A stretch of DNA of 36,271 bases from Pseudonocardia sp. GTDB taxonomy: Bacteria; Actinomycetota; Actinomycetes; Mycobacteriales; Pseudonocardiaceae. Below are positions 24,883 through 32,868 of this stretch, one piece after another. The DNA is taken from positions 1 to 36,271 of the forward strand of contig NZ_JAJCYB010000009.1 of assembly GCF_029263155.1 (NCBI RefSeq). Reading direction: 5' to 3'. How positions within the stretch are numbered: the first letter of the stretch is position 1; every line of letters begins with the position of its first letter. The notes below the pieces were generated by a model that saw nothing but the letters and a program-made list of their open reading frames with translations, did not search any database and was not told the DNA's origin. The translations under genes and the position numbers were made by a program.

Positions 24883-24949
24883 GGCAGGCGATCTGCTTCA
24901 TGACACCCGCCGCAGCAGCGGCGCCGACCCGATCCCACAGGGGGCCACC

Positions 24950-25372
24950 ATGGACGCCGAGGCCAGCACCGACTCGGTCCAGCAGGACATGTTCACCGTG
25001 CTGCACGGCCAGCCCGCACCCGTCGTGACGCGGTGGAGCTACCGGAGCGAGGACCCGTTCGCGATCACCCTGGCCGTCCGGACCAGGCAGGACCGGTGGG
25101 TCGAGTGGCTGGTCGCCCGCGACCTGGTGCGCGAGGCGCTCGACGCCGCCGCCGGCGAGGGCGACATCCGGATGAGCCCGCAGGTCGTGCAGGGCTACGA
25201 CATCGTCGAGATCGAGATCCGCTCCACCGACGGCCGGGCCGTGCTCGAGGTCGACCGCGACCTGCTGCGCCACTTCGTCGACTCCACCGCCGAGCTGGTC
25301 GCGTTCGGTGACGAGCCCACCCGGATGGACCTGGACGGGGAGATCGCCAAGCTCACGGCGAGCGCGGGCTGA
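24950..25372 (+). CDS. SsgA-like protein (SALP), sporulation/cell-division regulator family
   Basis: 140 aa, usual SALP length. The family pattern is visible: WSYRSEDPFAITLAVRT, WVEWLVARDLVREALDAAAGEGDIRMSP, and DLLRHFVDSTAELVAFGDEP. In Streptomyces, SALPs guide division septum placement and peptidoglycan remodelling; in other actinomycetes a septation role is assumed. ATG at 24950 gives the full family N-terminus; only GGGG lies close upstream. Its last 20 bp overlap the convergent DUF5313 gene. Confidence 0.9.
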   Translation: MDAEASTDSVQQDMFTVLHGQPAPVVTRWSYRSEDPFAITLAVRTRQDRWVEWLVARDLVREALDAAAGEGDIRMSPQVVQGYDIVEIEIRSTDGRAVLEVDRDLLRHFVDSTAELVAFGDEPTRMDLDGEIAKLTASAG

Positions 25373-25787
25373 GCGCGGGGTCCTCGGGCGACCCGCCGCG
25401 GTAGCGCTGCGCGTAGCGCCGCTCCGCCGCCTGCCTGGCCGGCGCGTTCCGCCGCTCCCGCACGGCCTCGGCCTCCCCGCGGGCGAAGCCCGCCTTGACC
25501 GCCCGGTGCTCGGTGGTCATGGGGACGAACGACGCCGCGTACACCAGGCCGACCAGTGCCCCACCGAGCACCGCGGCCAGCCGCACCCACAGCTCCCCGG
25601 GCACCAGCAGCACCAGCACCACCCCGACCGGCACCAGCTGCACGACCGCACGCACCATCTGGCGCAGCGCCCACGTCCTCGTCGTGACGTCGTGCAGCAC
25701 CCACGCGCGGTACCGGGCGGGCAACCCACCCCCCATCGCGTACCAGAGCCACCGCAGCGGTCCCGGCCGTCGCAGGTCTGACGTCAT
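25353..25787 (-). CDS. DUF5313 membrane protein
   Basis: 144 aa. N-terminal PLRWLWYAMGGGLPARYRAWVLHDVTTRTW is the DUF5313 signature. Two membrane helices follow (VQLVPVGVVLVLLVPG and LAAVLGGALVGLVYAASF), then a basic cytosolic tail (EHRAVKAGFARGEAEAVRERR). The family is actinobacterial and uncharacterised. ATG at 25787 is chosen to begin just before the signature. It ends inside the convergent SsgA-like gene. Confidence 0.88.
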   Translation of the reverse strand: MTSDLRRPGPLRWLWYAMGGGLPARYRAWVLHDVTTRTWALRQMVRAVVQLVPVGVVLVLLVPGELWVRLAAVLGGALVGLVYAASFVPMTTEHRAVKAGFARGEAEAVRERRNAPARQAAERRYAQRYRGGSPEDPALSPRSP

Positions 25788-25823
25788 GGCCCCATGGTCC
25801 TCCCATCGGGCCGCCGGCACACC

Positions 25824-26357
25824 TCAGCGCGGGGTGTCGGTCCCCACGTCCGCACGCCCGGAGGCGGCCGCGGCCGCCCCGCCCGCGTCGCGCGCCCCGT
25901 CCAGCACCGACGCGGCGTCGGTCTCCGCGTCGTGGCGGGCCGCCGTGCTGCGGCGGGCCGCGTCGATCTCGGCGTCCAGCTCGGGATCGGCCAGCTGGGG
26001 GTCGTCGACGACCGACGGCTCGCCGTCGGCCGGGGTCTGCGCGTCGACGTCGTGCACGGCCGCCTCCTCCGCCGACGCCGCGCCGCCGTCGACACCCACC
26101 TCGGCGCCGCTCGCGCTCAGCCGCCCGGAGCGGTCCGGGTCGGGCGCGCCCTCCTCGGAGCGCTCGCGCGCCAGCCGCTCGTCGAGCGTGTCGGGGACGC
26201 CGTCCTCGTCGAGCGCGTAGGGCCGGTCCGGCGGGACGTACCCGGCGTCGAGCGCGTCGGCCCCACCCGCCGGGCCGTCGAGGGTGTCGGCGCTGTCGAG
26301 CTGGACGGCCGCGCCCAGGTCGGGGGCATCGGGCTGGGTGTCGTCGTGCGTGGCCAT
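25824..26357 (-). CDS. DUF5709-family acidic protein
   Basis: 177 aa, strongly acidic and probably disordered. The repeated LDSADTLDG, ALDAGYVPPDRP and GVPDTLDERLARE segments match DUF5709, an uncharacterised actinobacterial family. Asp/Ala/Glu-rich C-terminus without predicted fold. ATG at 26357 (MATHDDTQPD). 36 bp upstream of the DUF5313 gene on the same strand, so possibly co-transcribed; divergent from the TetR gene. Confidence 0.85.
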   Translation of the reverse strand: MATHDDTQPDAPDLGAAVQLDSADTLDGPAGGADALDAGYVPPDRPYALDEDGVPDTLDERLARERSEEGAPDPDRSGRLSASGAEVGVDGGAASAEEAAVHDVDAQTPADGEPSVVDDPQLADPELDAEIDAARRSTAARHDAETDAASVLDGARDAGGAAAAASGRADVGTDTPR

Positions 26358-26412
26358 GCCGGGGTCGTACCCGCACCCGGGCGCACCCACACCCGCGCCC
26401 GGTGTGTTCTGA

Positions 26413-26433
26413 TCCTCCCGCCGGCAGGGAGGA
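26413..26433 (+). promoter_or_regulatory. Hairpin overlapping the tetR ribosome binding site
   Basis: TCCTCCC (26413-26419) is the perfect complement of GGGAGGA (26427-26433), and the latter is part of the GGGAGGAGGG ribosome site of the TetR gene. A 7-nt loop separates them. Folding would hide the site; whether this happens in the cell is inferred. Confidence 0.4.
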
Positions 26434-26443
26434 GGGCCGATCG

Positions 26444-27019
26444 ATGTCGCGTACCCGGGACTCGGCCGCCACCCGCCGTGCCCTGCTCGCCGCCGCCCGG
26501 GAGCTGTTCGCGGCCCAGGGCTACGAGGGCACCACCGTGCGGGCGGTCGCCGACCGGGCCGGGGTGAACCAGGCGCTGCTGTTCCGCTACTTCGGCAACA
26601 AGGAGGCGCTGTTCGCCGAGGCCGCCACGGAGCTGGCGCTGGCCCCGCTGCGCGCCGGTCCGCCGGAGACGCTGCTGGAGCGGATCCTCACGGCACTGCT
26701 CGACGACTCCCCCGGCGCCGGGATGTTCTTCGCGGTGCTGCGCTCGGGCGGGCGGCCCGCCGAGGCGGTACGCGAGCAGCTGGGCGCGGCCTACTCGGAG
26801 GCGTTCGCGTCCCTCGCGGGCACCGACGACCCCGCCGACGCCGCCGTCCGCGCCGACCTGCTGCTGGCCTGGCTGCTCGGGATCGCGCAGCTGCGCAGCG
26901 TCCTGCGGGCCGGCCCGCTGCTGCACGCCGACGACGCCGCCGTGACCGCGCACGTGCTGCGCGCCGCCCGCTCGCTGCTCGCCGGGCCGGCCGCGCGGGA
27001 GCCGGGGCTCAGCCGGTGA
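26444..27019 (+). CDS. TetR-family transcriptional regulator
   Basis: 191 aa. Residues 8-55 form the TetR DNA-binding domain (ATRRALLAAARELFAAQGYEGTTVRAVADR, then VNQALLFRYFGNKEALF). The C-terminal part is a ligand-binding helical domain of the type seen with fatty-acid or xenobiotic regulators. ATG at 26444 follows GGGAGGAGGG by 7 nt. It converges on and overlaps the SDR gene by 11 bp; the target operon and ligand are unknown. Confidence 0.93.
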   Translation: MSRTRDSAATRRALLAAARELFAAQGYEGTTVRAVADRAGVNQALLFRYFGNKEALFAEAATELALAPLRAGPPETLLERILTALLDDSPGAGMFFAVLRSGGRPAEAVREQLGAAYSEAFASLAGTDDPADAAVRADLLLAWLLGIAQLRSVLRAGPLLHADDAAVTAHVLRAARSLLAGPAAREPGLSR

Positions 27020-27941
27020 CCAGCGGTGCCCCGGTGAGCGCCATGCTGCGCGCCCACAGGTGCGTGCGGTCGCCGTCGTCCTCGCGGGTCCACGGGACGT
27101 AGTGCTGCGGACGGGGACGGCGGTCGTGCCAGAAGCGGCCCCGCCCGGCGACCGCGGTGGGCGCCGCCGCCAGCCAGACGGTGGTGTCGGCGCCCTCCTC
27201 CGCGGTGCGCAGGACCGGCCCGAGCAGCGTCCCGAAGCGCGGCAGCGAGCGGGTGAGGCCGGGCGTGGCGGCCCACCCGGGGTGCACGGCGTGGGCGTCG
27301 ACACCGTGGTCGGCCCAGAGCCGGGCGAGCACGACCTGCATCCGCTTGGTGCGCGCGTAGGCGGTGGTGCCGTTGTAGGGCACCGGTTCGTCCCAGGTCA
27401 GCCGCTGGGCGTACATGCCGCCGGAGGAGACGAACAGCACCCGGCCCCCGTTCCCCGCGAGCAGCGCGGTGAGCAGGAACGGGCCGAGGACGTGGGTGGC
27501 CAGGGCCAGCTCGTGCCCGTCGGCGGTGACGGTGCGCCGCGCGGGCAGCACCCCCGCGTTGTGCACGAGCACGTCCGGGGAGAGCGCGGCGAGCCCGGGG
27601 GCGGCGCGGCGGACGTCGGCGAGGTCGGCGACGTCGCAGCGCGCCACGTGCACCTCGGCGCCCGGGACCTGCACCCGCAGCTGCTCCGCGGCGCGGGCGC
27701 CGCGCACCTCGTCGCGCACGACCAGGTGCACGGCAGCACCGAGCCGGGCCAGCCCGGTGGCGGTCGCCAGGCCCAGCCCGGCGCTGCCGCCGGTGACGAC
27801 GGCGACCTTGCCGCGCAACGCGTCCGGCTCCGGATCGGCCTGCGCACCCGACCAGGTCACCGACCGCGCGAGGTACCCGAGGCGGGAGTAGCCCGGCGCG
27901 ACGGTGCGGTCCAGCAGGGTGTCGAGCACGCGCGTGAGCAT
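27009..27941 (-). CDS. Short-chain dehydrogenase/reductase
   Basis: 310 aa. A 40-residue N-terminal extension (DTLLDRTVAPGYSRLGYLARSVTW) precedes the Rossmann motif TGGSAGLG (about 50-57), then HNAGVL, SSGGMYAQ and the catalytic YARTK. This resembles the human DHRS12-like group of SDRs. Substrate unknown. ATG at 27941; a CAGGCT box lies 6 nt upstream. Stop codon overlaps the end of the TetR gene. Confidence 0.92.
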   Translation of the reverse strand: MLTRVLDTLLDRTVAPGYSRLGYLARSVTWSGAQADPEPDALRGKVAVVTGGSAGLGLATATGLARLGAAVHLVVRDEVRGARAAEQLRVQVPGAEVHVARCDVADLADVRRAAPGLAALSPDVLVHNAGVLPARRTVTADGHELALATHVLGPFLLTALLAGNGGRVLFVSSGGMYAQRLTWDEPVPYNGTTAYARTKRMQVVLARLWADHGVDAHAVHPGWAATPGLTRSLPRFGTLLGPVLRTAEEGADTTVWLAAAPTAVAGRGRFWHDRRPRPQHYVPWTREDDGDRTHLWARSMALTGAPLVTG

Positions 27942-28031
27942 GCGCCCAGCCTGTCACGAGGTCCGGGTGCAGCAGACCTCCGATGCGACACTGCGGACGT
28001 TCAGCGTCAGTGATGCCGCATCGCCAACCCC

Positions 28032-29075
28032 TCAGCCCAGCGCGCGGACCAGGTCGACGGCCCGGCCGAGCGTCTCCAGTCGCGCGTCGCGCGTGCCGCC
28101 CGCCGGGTAGAGCCGGACGGTGGTGACGCCCGCGGCGCGCCAGTCGGCCAGCCGCGCGCGCACCCCGTCCTCGGTGCCCAGCAGGGTCGTGCCCAGCACC
28201 ATGGCGTCGTCGACGGCGTCGGCCGCACCGGCGCGGTCCCCGGCCAGCCACAGCGCGCGGACCCGGTCGGCACGCTCGCCCCAGCCCTGGCGGCGGTAGG
28301 CGTCGAAGTAGAAGTTGGCGGCCGCGGTGCCCATGCCACCGAGGCTGAACGCGATGCCCGGCCTGCGCGCAGCGACCATCGCGGCCAGCTCACCCTCGTC
28401 GGCGGCGAAGGCGACCTCGGCGCCCTGGCACAGGTCCAGGTCGGCGAGCGTGCGCCCGGCCGCGGCGGCGCCCGCCCGCAGCGGGTCGAGGTAGGCGGCG
28501 GCCCCCTCGGGCACGAACGAGGTGCCCAGCCAGCCGTCCGCGACCTCGCCGGTCAGCGCGAGCATCCGGGGCGACAGCGTCGCGAGATAGACGGGGATGT
28601 CGGGGTTCGGGACGGTGGAGGTCCGCATCGGTCGCCCGTCGCCGCCGGGCAGCGGGATGCGCACGTGCCGGCCGTCGTGGACGACCTTCTCCCCCGCGAA
28701 CACCGACCGGATCACCGCGACGGTCTCCCGGGTGCGCCCGAGCGGGTGCGCGAACGGCACCCCGTGCAGGCCCTCGATCACCTGCGGCCCGGAGCTGCCC
28801 AGCCCGAGCAGGAACCGGCCGCCGGACATGTCGGCCAGCGTCAGCGCGGTCTGCGCCAGCAGCACCGGGCTGCGGGTGCCGACCTGCAACACTCCGGACC
28901 CGAGCACCATCCGGGACGTCCGAGCGGCGAGGTAACCCAGCGCGGACGGCGCGTCGGAGCCCCACGCCTCGGCGACCCAGCAGACGTCGACCCCGATCCG
29001 CTCGGCCTCCACGGCGAAGTCGACGGTCTCGCGCCACGGAGCCCCGGACGCCTCGACGGTGGTGGCCGTCCTCAT
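28032..29075 (-). CDS. Luciferase-like (LLM class) F420-dependent oxidoreductase
   Basis: 347 aa TIM-barrel protein. Blocks: TVEASGAPWRETVDFAVEAE, VLGSGVLQVGTRSPVLLAQTALTLADMSGGRFLLGLGSSGPQVIEGLHGVPF, and PVYLATLSPRMLALTGEVADGWLGTSF. These fit the actinobacterial F420-dependent group, related to methylene-tetrahydromethanopterin reductase. The cofactor (F420 rather than FMN) is inferred. The ATG overlaps the stop of the SRPBCC gene as ATGA. Last gene of the operon led by the Lrp-type regulator. Confidence 0.92.
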   Translation of the reverse strand: MRTATTVEASGAPWRETVDFAVEAERIGVDVCWVAEAWGSDAPSALGYLAARTSRMVLGSGVLQVGTRSPVLLAQTALTLADMSGGRFLLGLGSSGPQVIEGLHGVPFAHPLGRTRETVAVIRSVFAGEKVVHDGRHVRIPLPGGDGRPMRTSTVPNPDIPVYLATLSPRMLALTGEVADGWLGTSFVPEGAAAYLDPLRAGAAAAGRTLADLDLCQGAEVAFAADEGELAAMVAARRPGIAFSLGGMGTAAANFYFDAYRRQGWGERADRVRALWLAGDRAGAADAVDDAMVLGTTLLGTEDGVRARLADWRAAGVTTVRLYPAGGTRDARLETLGRAVDLVRALG

Positions 29076-29566
29076 GCCCGCTCGGCCAGCTCCTTGATCG
29101 CGGCGAGGTTGGCGTCGATCCCGGCCTGCCACTCCCGCAGCCGTGCCGCGACGATGCGCTCCTCCTTCTCCGGCATCGCCGCGATGATCCCGGTCAGGTT
29201 GGACGGGCCGGGCCCCATCCGCGCCCACTGCCGCAGCTCGGTGCCGCCCTCGCGCGGCGTCAGCTCGAAGTGCCAGCTCGCGGTGGGCGACGCGGGGTCC
29301 TCGACGTCCCACGCGAACACCCGCGGCGGGTCGCACGCCACGACCCGCGACGTGGTGGTCCACTCGCCGGCCTGCGGGTGCCGGTTGCGCCCGCGGAAGG
29401 CGCGGCCGACGGCGGGTCCCTGCGCGTCGCCGAGCCAGGACACCTCCTGCAGCTCGGGGCTGATGGTGGCGATCAGGTGGATGTCGCTGACCAGCGGCCA
29501 GACCCGCTGCGGCGGGGCGGCCACGTGCACGGTGGCCTCCGCGGTCGGTCCATCGGCGTACTTCAT
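29072..29566 (-). CDS. SRPBCC-family (polyketide cyclase/START-like) protein
   Basis: 164 aa. Helix-grip fold pattern: EATVHVAAPPQRVWPLVSDIHLIATISPELQEVSW, FRGRNRH, FAWDVEDPASPTASWHFELTPREGGTELRQWARMGPGPSN and a long C-terminal helix. Such proteins bind hydrophobic ligands; the ligand is unknown. ATG at 29566 follows GGGGGCGCCGAG. Coupled to the downstream luciferase-like gene, so it may bind the same substrate. Confidence 0.88.
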   Translation of the reverse strand: MKYADGPTAEATVHVAAPPQRVWPLVSDIHLIATISPELQEVSWLGDAQGPAVGRAFRGRNRHPQAGEWTTTSRVVACDPPRVFAWDVEDPASPTASWHFELTPREGGTELRQWARMGPGPSNLTGIIAAMPEKEERIVAARLREWQAGIDANLAAIKELAERA

Positions 29567-29603
29567 CTCGGCGCCCCCGAACAGTTGGGTATCGCCACGC
29601 AAC

Positions 29604-29915
29604 CTAGTAGGTCAGGGGCTCGACGTGCACCCGAACCGATCGGCCGTCCACCGACACCCACCCCTCGTCGACGGCGCGGGCGGTCATCCCGTCCCAGCGC
29701 CGCTCCCAGTCGGGCGCGGTCGCGACGAGCTTGGCGCGCGACCGCAGCACCGCCAGGTCCAGCCACACCGCACCGTCCGGGGCGAGCTCGCCCGCGCCGG
29801 TGTCGTAGAGGGCGCGGCGCAGCGCGTCACCGTCGAGCGCGGTGACCAGGTGGAGGCGGGTGCAGTCGTCGGCGTCCTGGACGACGGCGCCGTCGGCGTC
29901 GAGGTTCACGTACAT
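29604..29915 (-). CDS. Small protein of unknown function in the Lrp operon
   Basis: 103 aa, no recognised domain. It reads as a compact alpha/beta protein (MYVNLDADGAVVQDADDC, then LDLAVLRSRAKLVATAPDWERRWDGM). No signal or membrane segment. It begins 12 bp after the regulator stop and ends 37 bp before the SRPBCC start, so it is likely in one transcript. Codon use is high-GC3 like its neighbours, supporting a real gene. Confidence 0.72.
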   Translation of the reverse strand: MYVNLDADGAVVQDADDCTRLHLVTALDGDALRRALYDTGAGELAPDGAVWLDLAVLRSRAKLVATAPDWERRWDGMTARAVDEGWVSVDGRSVRVHVEPLTY

Positions 29916-29927
29916 GCGACGATCCTG

Positions 29928-30902
29928 TCAGGAGACCTCCGGCGGCCCGAACAGGCCGCCGTCCTTCGGCGTCGCGACGACGACGGCCGACTCCAACGCG
30001 GTGACGGCATCGAGCCACGCCGCGCCCGTGGTGAGCTCGTGCAACGCGTCCACCGACGGCACGGCGACCTCGAGGAGCAGCGGCCGGTCCCCGCTGACGC
30101 ACGACGCCCGAAGCACCCACGGCTCGCGGGCCACCGCCGCCGCCACCGCCGGCACGTCCCGCGGGGCGGCGGCGGCGCGTAGGACGGCACGCAGCCCGAA
30201 GCCCAGCCGCGCCGGGTCGACGACCACCCGGATCCGCAGCCGCCCGTCCCGGCGCAGCCGGTCGATCCGGCGGGGCACCGCGGTGCGGGAGAGCCCGGTG
30301 GCGTCGGCCAGCTCGGCGTCGCCGCGGCGGCCGTCGAGCGACAGCGCGGTGAGCAGCATCCGGTCGGCGCGCCCCAGGTCCTTGCGCTCCCCGAACGGTG
30401 CGTGCCCCGGCGGGGGCAGGTACTCGGTGAGGGCGTCGCACTCGTCGGCACCGAGCAGTCCGGGGCGCCACTCGTCGGCCGTGCGGACGTAGCGCAGCAC
30501 GGTGGCCGCGGACGCCTCGACGAGCCCGGGCAGCCGCGGCAGCTCGTCGCCCACCAGCCGCGCGAGCCGGTCGGGCGGGCAACCGATCTCGGCCATCGCC
30601 CCGGCGGGCCCGGTGAGCAGGTGCGCGTAGCGGGTGTCGCGGCGCCGGGCCAGCGCGAGCGCGGCGACCCGTTCCTGGCCCGGATCGCTGCGCAGCGCCA
30701 CCACGGTGCCCGCCTCCGGGGCCGGGACCCCGATGACCTGCACGATCCCGCAGCCCAGCAGCCGCTGACCGCGCCGGGCGACGGCACCCACGGGCTCGTC
30801 GAGCACGGGGGCGATGCGGTCCCACGCGAGCCGGCCGTCGACCTGCAGTGCCCCGACGATGCGCCGGTCGAGCGCATCGAGGGTGCCCTTCACCGTGCGC
30901 AC
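29928..30902 (-). CDS. Lrp/AsnC-type transcriptional regulator with two HTH modules
   Basis: 324 aa, double the usual Lrp length. Two AsnC-like DNA-binding segments occur: LDALDRRIVGALQVDGRLAWDRIAPVL near the N-terminus and LGRADRMLLTALSLDGRRGDAELADATGLSRTAVPRRIDRL in the middle. Each is followed by a RAM-like ligand-sensing region, so it is a tandem-fused Lrp. GTG at 30902 has GAGGGA 9 nt upstream. It heads the operon with the small protein, the SRPBCC protein and the luciferase-like enzyme and probably controls it. The 160 bp before it show nothing further. Confidence 0.88.
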   Translation of the reverse strand: MRTVKGTLDALDRRIVGALQVDGRLAWDRIAPVLDEPVGAVARRGQRLLGCGIVQVIGVPAPEAGTVVALRSDPGQERVAALALARRRDTRYAHLLTGPAGAMAEIGCPPDRLARLVGDELPRLPGLVEASAATVLRYVRTADEWRPGLLGADECDALTEYLPPPGHAPFGERKDLGRADRMLLTALSLDGRRGDAELADATGLSRTAVPRRIDRLRRDGRLRIRVVVDPARLGFGLRAVLRAAAAPRDVPAVAAAVAREPWVLRASCVSGDRPLLLEVAVPSVDALHELTTGAAWLDAVTALESAVVVATPKDGGLFGPPEVS

Positions 30903-31065
30903 CCGCCGTTCCCTCGGCCGACACCCGCGCGCCGGTCCCCGTCCACGTGAGGCGACAGTATGACCGGGTCCCCGCGGCGCGGCGGCCGGTGCGGCATGAT
31001 CGGCGCCTGCGGGACCTGAGCTGCACATCCGCAGCCCATGTCCCGATCTCACCGATCACGGCGGG

Positions 31066-31542
31066 TCAGGCGGGCCGGCCGACCCCGAGGTGGCGCAGCA
31101 GGTTGGCGGAGAACCGGTCGCCCATCCGCTGCATCGTCGCCCGCATGATCCCGGTGACGGCCGGGGCCGCGAGCCGCGACAGCGGCAGGTCCACGTGCAG
31201 CGTGAGGCTGATCGCGAGGTGCGTGCCGGCGTCCACGTCGGACAGCACGTAGTTGCCCTCGGCCCCGGTGCGTTCGGTGACCCCGGCGGGCGGCTCGTGG
31301 GTGTAGTCGATGCGGCGTCGCTCGGTGAACCGCATGCGCTCGGTGAACACCGGGCTGATGCCGATGCCGAGCACGGAGAGGTTCACGAGGTGCCAGCGCC
31401 AGAGGTCGCCGTCGGTCTCGATCTTCCGCAGCAGCGGGGTCAGCTCCGGAAGCAGCACCGGATCGGTCAGGACCGCCCAGATCTCGGCACGCCCGGCCGC
31501 GACGACGGCCTCGGACTCGGTGGTCGCGGAGAAGCTGGTCAT
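31066..31542 (-). CDS. SRPBCC-family protein
   Basis: 158 aa, second SRPBCC protein of the window and not closely similar to the first. Blocks: TESEAVVAAGRAEIWAVLTDPVLLPELTPLLRKIE, WHLVNLSVLGI, RRRIDYTHEPPAG and a C-terminal helix MRATMQRMGDRFSANLLRHL. This resembles the DUF2505/START-like polyketide cyclase group; the ligand is unknown. ATG at 31542. Divergent from the TOBE gene with 60 bp between. Confidence 0.88.
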   Translation of the reverse strand: MTSFSATTESEAVVAAGRAEIWAVLTDPVLLPELTPLLRKIETDGDLWRWHLVNLSVLGIGISPVFTERMRFTERRRIDYTHEPPAGVTERTGAEGNYVLSDVDAGTHLAISLTLHVDLPLSRLAAPAVTGIMRATMQRMGDRFSANLLRHLGVGRPA

Positions 31543-31602
31543 GCCGCGAGTCTTCCCGCCCGCGGTGCGGCCCGCATTCCGGCACCCCTCTAGGCTGGCC
31601 GG

Positions 31603-32013
31603 ATGCCGCGGTATCGGATCTCGGAGGTCGCCGGGCTGCTCGGTGTCAGCGACGACACCGTGCGGCGATGGGTCGACTCCGGCACCCTGCCCGTCGAGCG
31701 GGACGCCTCGAACCGCAAGGTCATCGACGGGGTCGCGCTGGCGGCGTTCACGCGCGAGATCGCACACACCGTGCCCGATCCGTCCGGAGTGCAGCGCTCG
31801 GCCCGCAACCGGCTCGTGGGGCTCGTCACCTCGGTGCTCGCCGACAAGGTGATGGCACAGGTCGAGGTGCAGTGCGGCCCGCACCGCGTGGTGTCGCTGA
31901 TGAGCACCGAGGCGGTGCGCGAGCTGGGCCTGGAGCCCGGCGTGCTGGCCGTCGCAGTGATCAAGTCGACGAACGTCGTGGTCGAGACCCCCGGACGGCC
32001 CGGCGGCGCGTAG
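31603..32013 (+). CDS. HTH and TOBE domain protein (molybdate-type regulator)
   Basis: 136 aa. Residues 1-55 form a MerR/excisionase-like helix-turn-helix (RISEVAGLLGVSDDTVRRWVDSGTLP). Residues about 68-132 form a TOBE (Mop) domain (RNRLVGLVTSVLADKVMAQVEVQCGPHRVVSLMS, then LAVAVIKSTNVVVE), which in this family binds molybdate or similar oxyanions. No mod transporter genes lie nearby. A TAGGCT box (31591-31596) 6 nt before the ATG implies a leaderless transcript. Confidence 0.92.
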   Translation: MPRYRISEVAGLLGVSDDTVRRWVDSGTLPVERDASNRKVIDGVALAAFTREIAHTVPDPSGVQRSARNRLVGLVTSVLADKVMAQVEVQCGPHRVVSLMSTEAVRELGLEPGVLAVAVIKSTNVVVETPGRPGGA

Positions 32014-32028
32014 CCCCACCACGTACCC

Positions 32029-32080
32029 CGACGAGGTGGGACGCCCGGCCGCGAGGATCGTACGAGAGTCCCACTCGTCG
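32029..32080 (+). terminator. Long hairpin downstream of the TOBE gene
   Basis: CGACGAGGTGGGAC (32029-32042) pairs with GTCCCACTCGTCG (32068-32080) over 13 bp with one bulged G and a 25-nt loop. It lies 16 bp after the TOBE stop and about 70 bp before the response regulator, where a terminator is expected. No U-tract. Confidence 0.5.
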
Positions 32081-32147
32081 CGGCGGGTGGCGCCGGTCGG
32101 ACCCTGCACGGCACGATGGGCCCACTGGTGTCCACGAAGGAGCGGGC

Positions 32148-32864
32148 GTGGTCGGACGCACGGCGGCGCGGGTCCTGGTCGTCGACGACGACGAGCGGGT
32201 GCGCACCGTCGTGTCCTGGCAGCTGGAGGCCGACGGGTTCGCCGTCAGCCACGCCCGCGACGGTGCGGGCGCGCTGGACCGCATCGCGGCCGACCGGCCC
32301 GATCTCGTGGTGCTGGACCTGTCGATGCCCGGTCTCGGCGGCCTGGACGTGCTGCGGCGCGTGCGCCAGGACGAGCAGCGGGGCTGCGGCACCACGACCC
32401 CGCTGCCGGTGATCGTGCTGTCCGGGCGCAGCGGCGAGACCGACCGCATCGTCGGCCTCGACCTGGGCGCGGACGACTACCTCGTCAAGCCCTTCTCCCC
32501 CGGCGAGCTGGCCGCGCGGGTGCGCTCGGTGCTGCGCCGCTCCGGCTCCCCGGGAGCCGCCGCGCCCGCCGGGGCCGGTGGGCTCGTCGTCGACCCGGCC
32601 ACCCGCGAGGTGCGCTGCGACGGCGTGCCGGTCACGCTGACGGCGCGCGAGTTCGACCTGCTCGCGTTCCTCGTCCACCATCCCCGCCAGGTGTTCACCC
32701 GCGCCCAGCTGCTGCAGCAGGTGTGGCACAGCGAGCCGGAGTGGAAGGGCGAGGCCACGGTCACCGAGCACGTGCACCGGCTCCGACACAAGATCGAGGC
32801 CGACCCGGCGCGGCCGCGGCGGCTGCGCACCGTGCGCGGCGTCGGCTACCAGCTGGAGCCGTGA
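32148..32864 (+). CDS. OmpR/PhoB-type response regulator
   Basis: 238 aa. Receiver domain with the acidic pocket VVDDDE (about 11-16), phospho-acceptor Asp57 (VVLDLSMPG), and Lys114 (DDYLVKPF). The C-terminal winged-helix domain has TAREFDLLAFLVHHPRQVFTRAQLLQQVW and ends RTVRGVGYQLEP. GTG at 32148 has AAGGAG 6 nt upstream. The partner kinase starts 4 bp after its stop. Target genes are unknown. Confidence 0.95.
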   Translation: MVGRTAARVLVVDDDERVRTVVSWQLEADGFAVSHARDGAGALDRIAADRPDLVVLDLSMPGLGGLDVLRRVRQDEQRGCGTTTPLPVIVLSGRSGETDRIVGLDLGADDYLVKPFSPGELAARVRSVLRRSGSPGAAAPAGAGGLVVDPATREVRCDGVPVTLTAREFDLLAFLVHHPRQVFTRAQLLQQVWHSEPEWKGEATVTEHVHRLRHKIEADPARPRRLRTVRGVGYQLEP

Positions 32865-32868
32865 TGCG

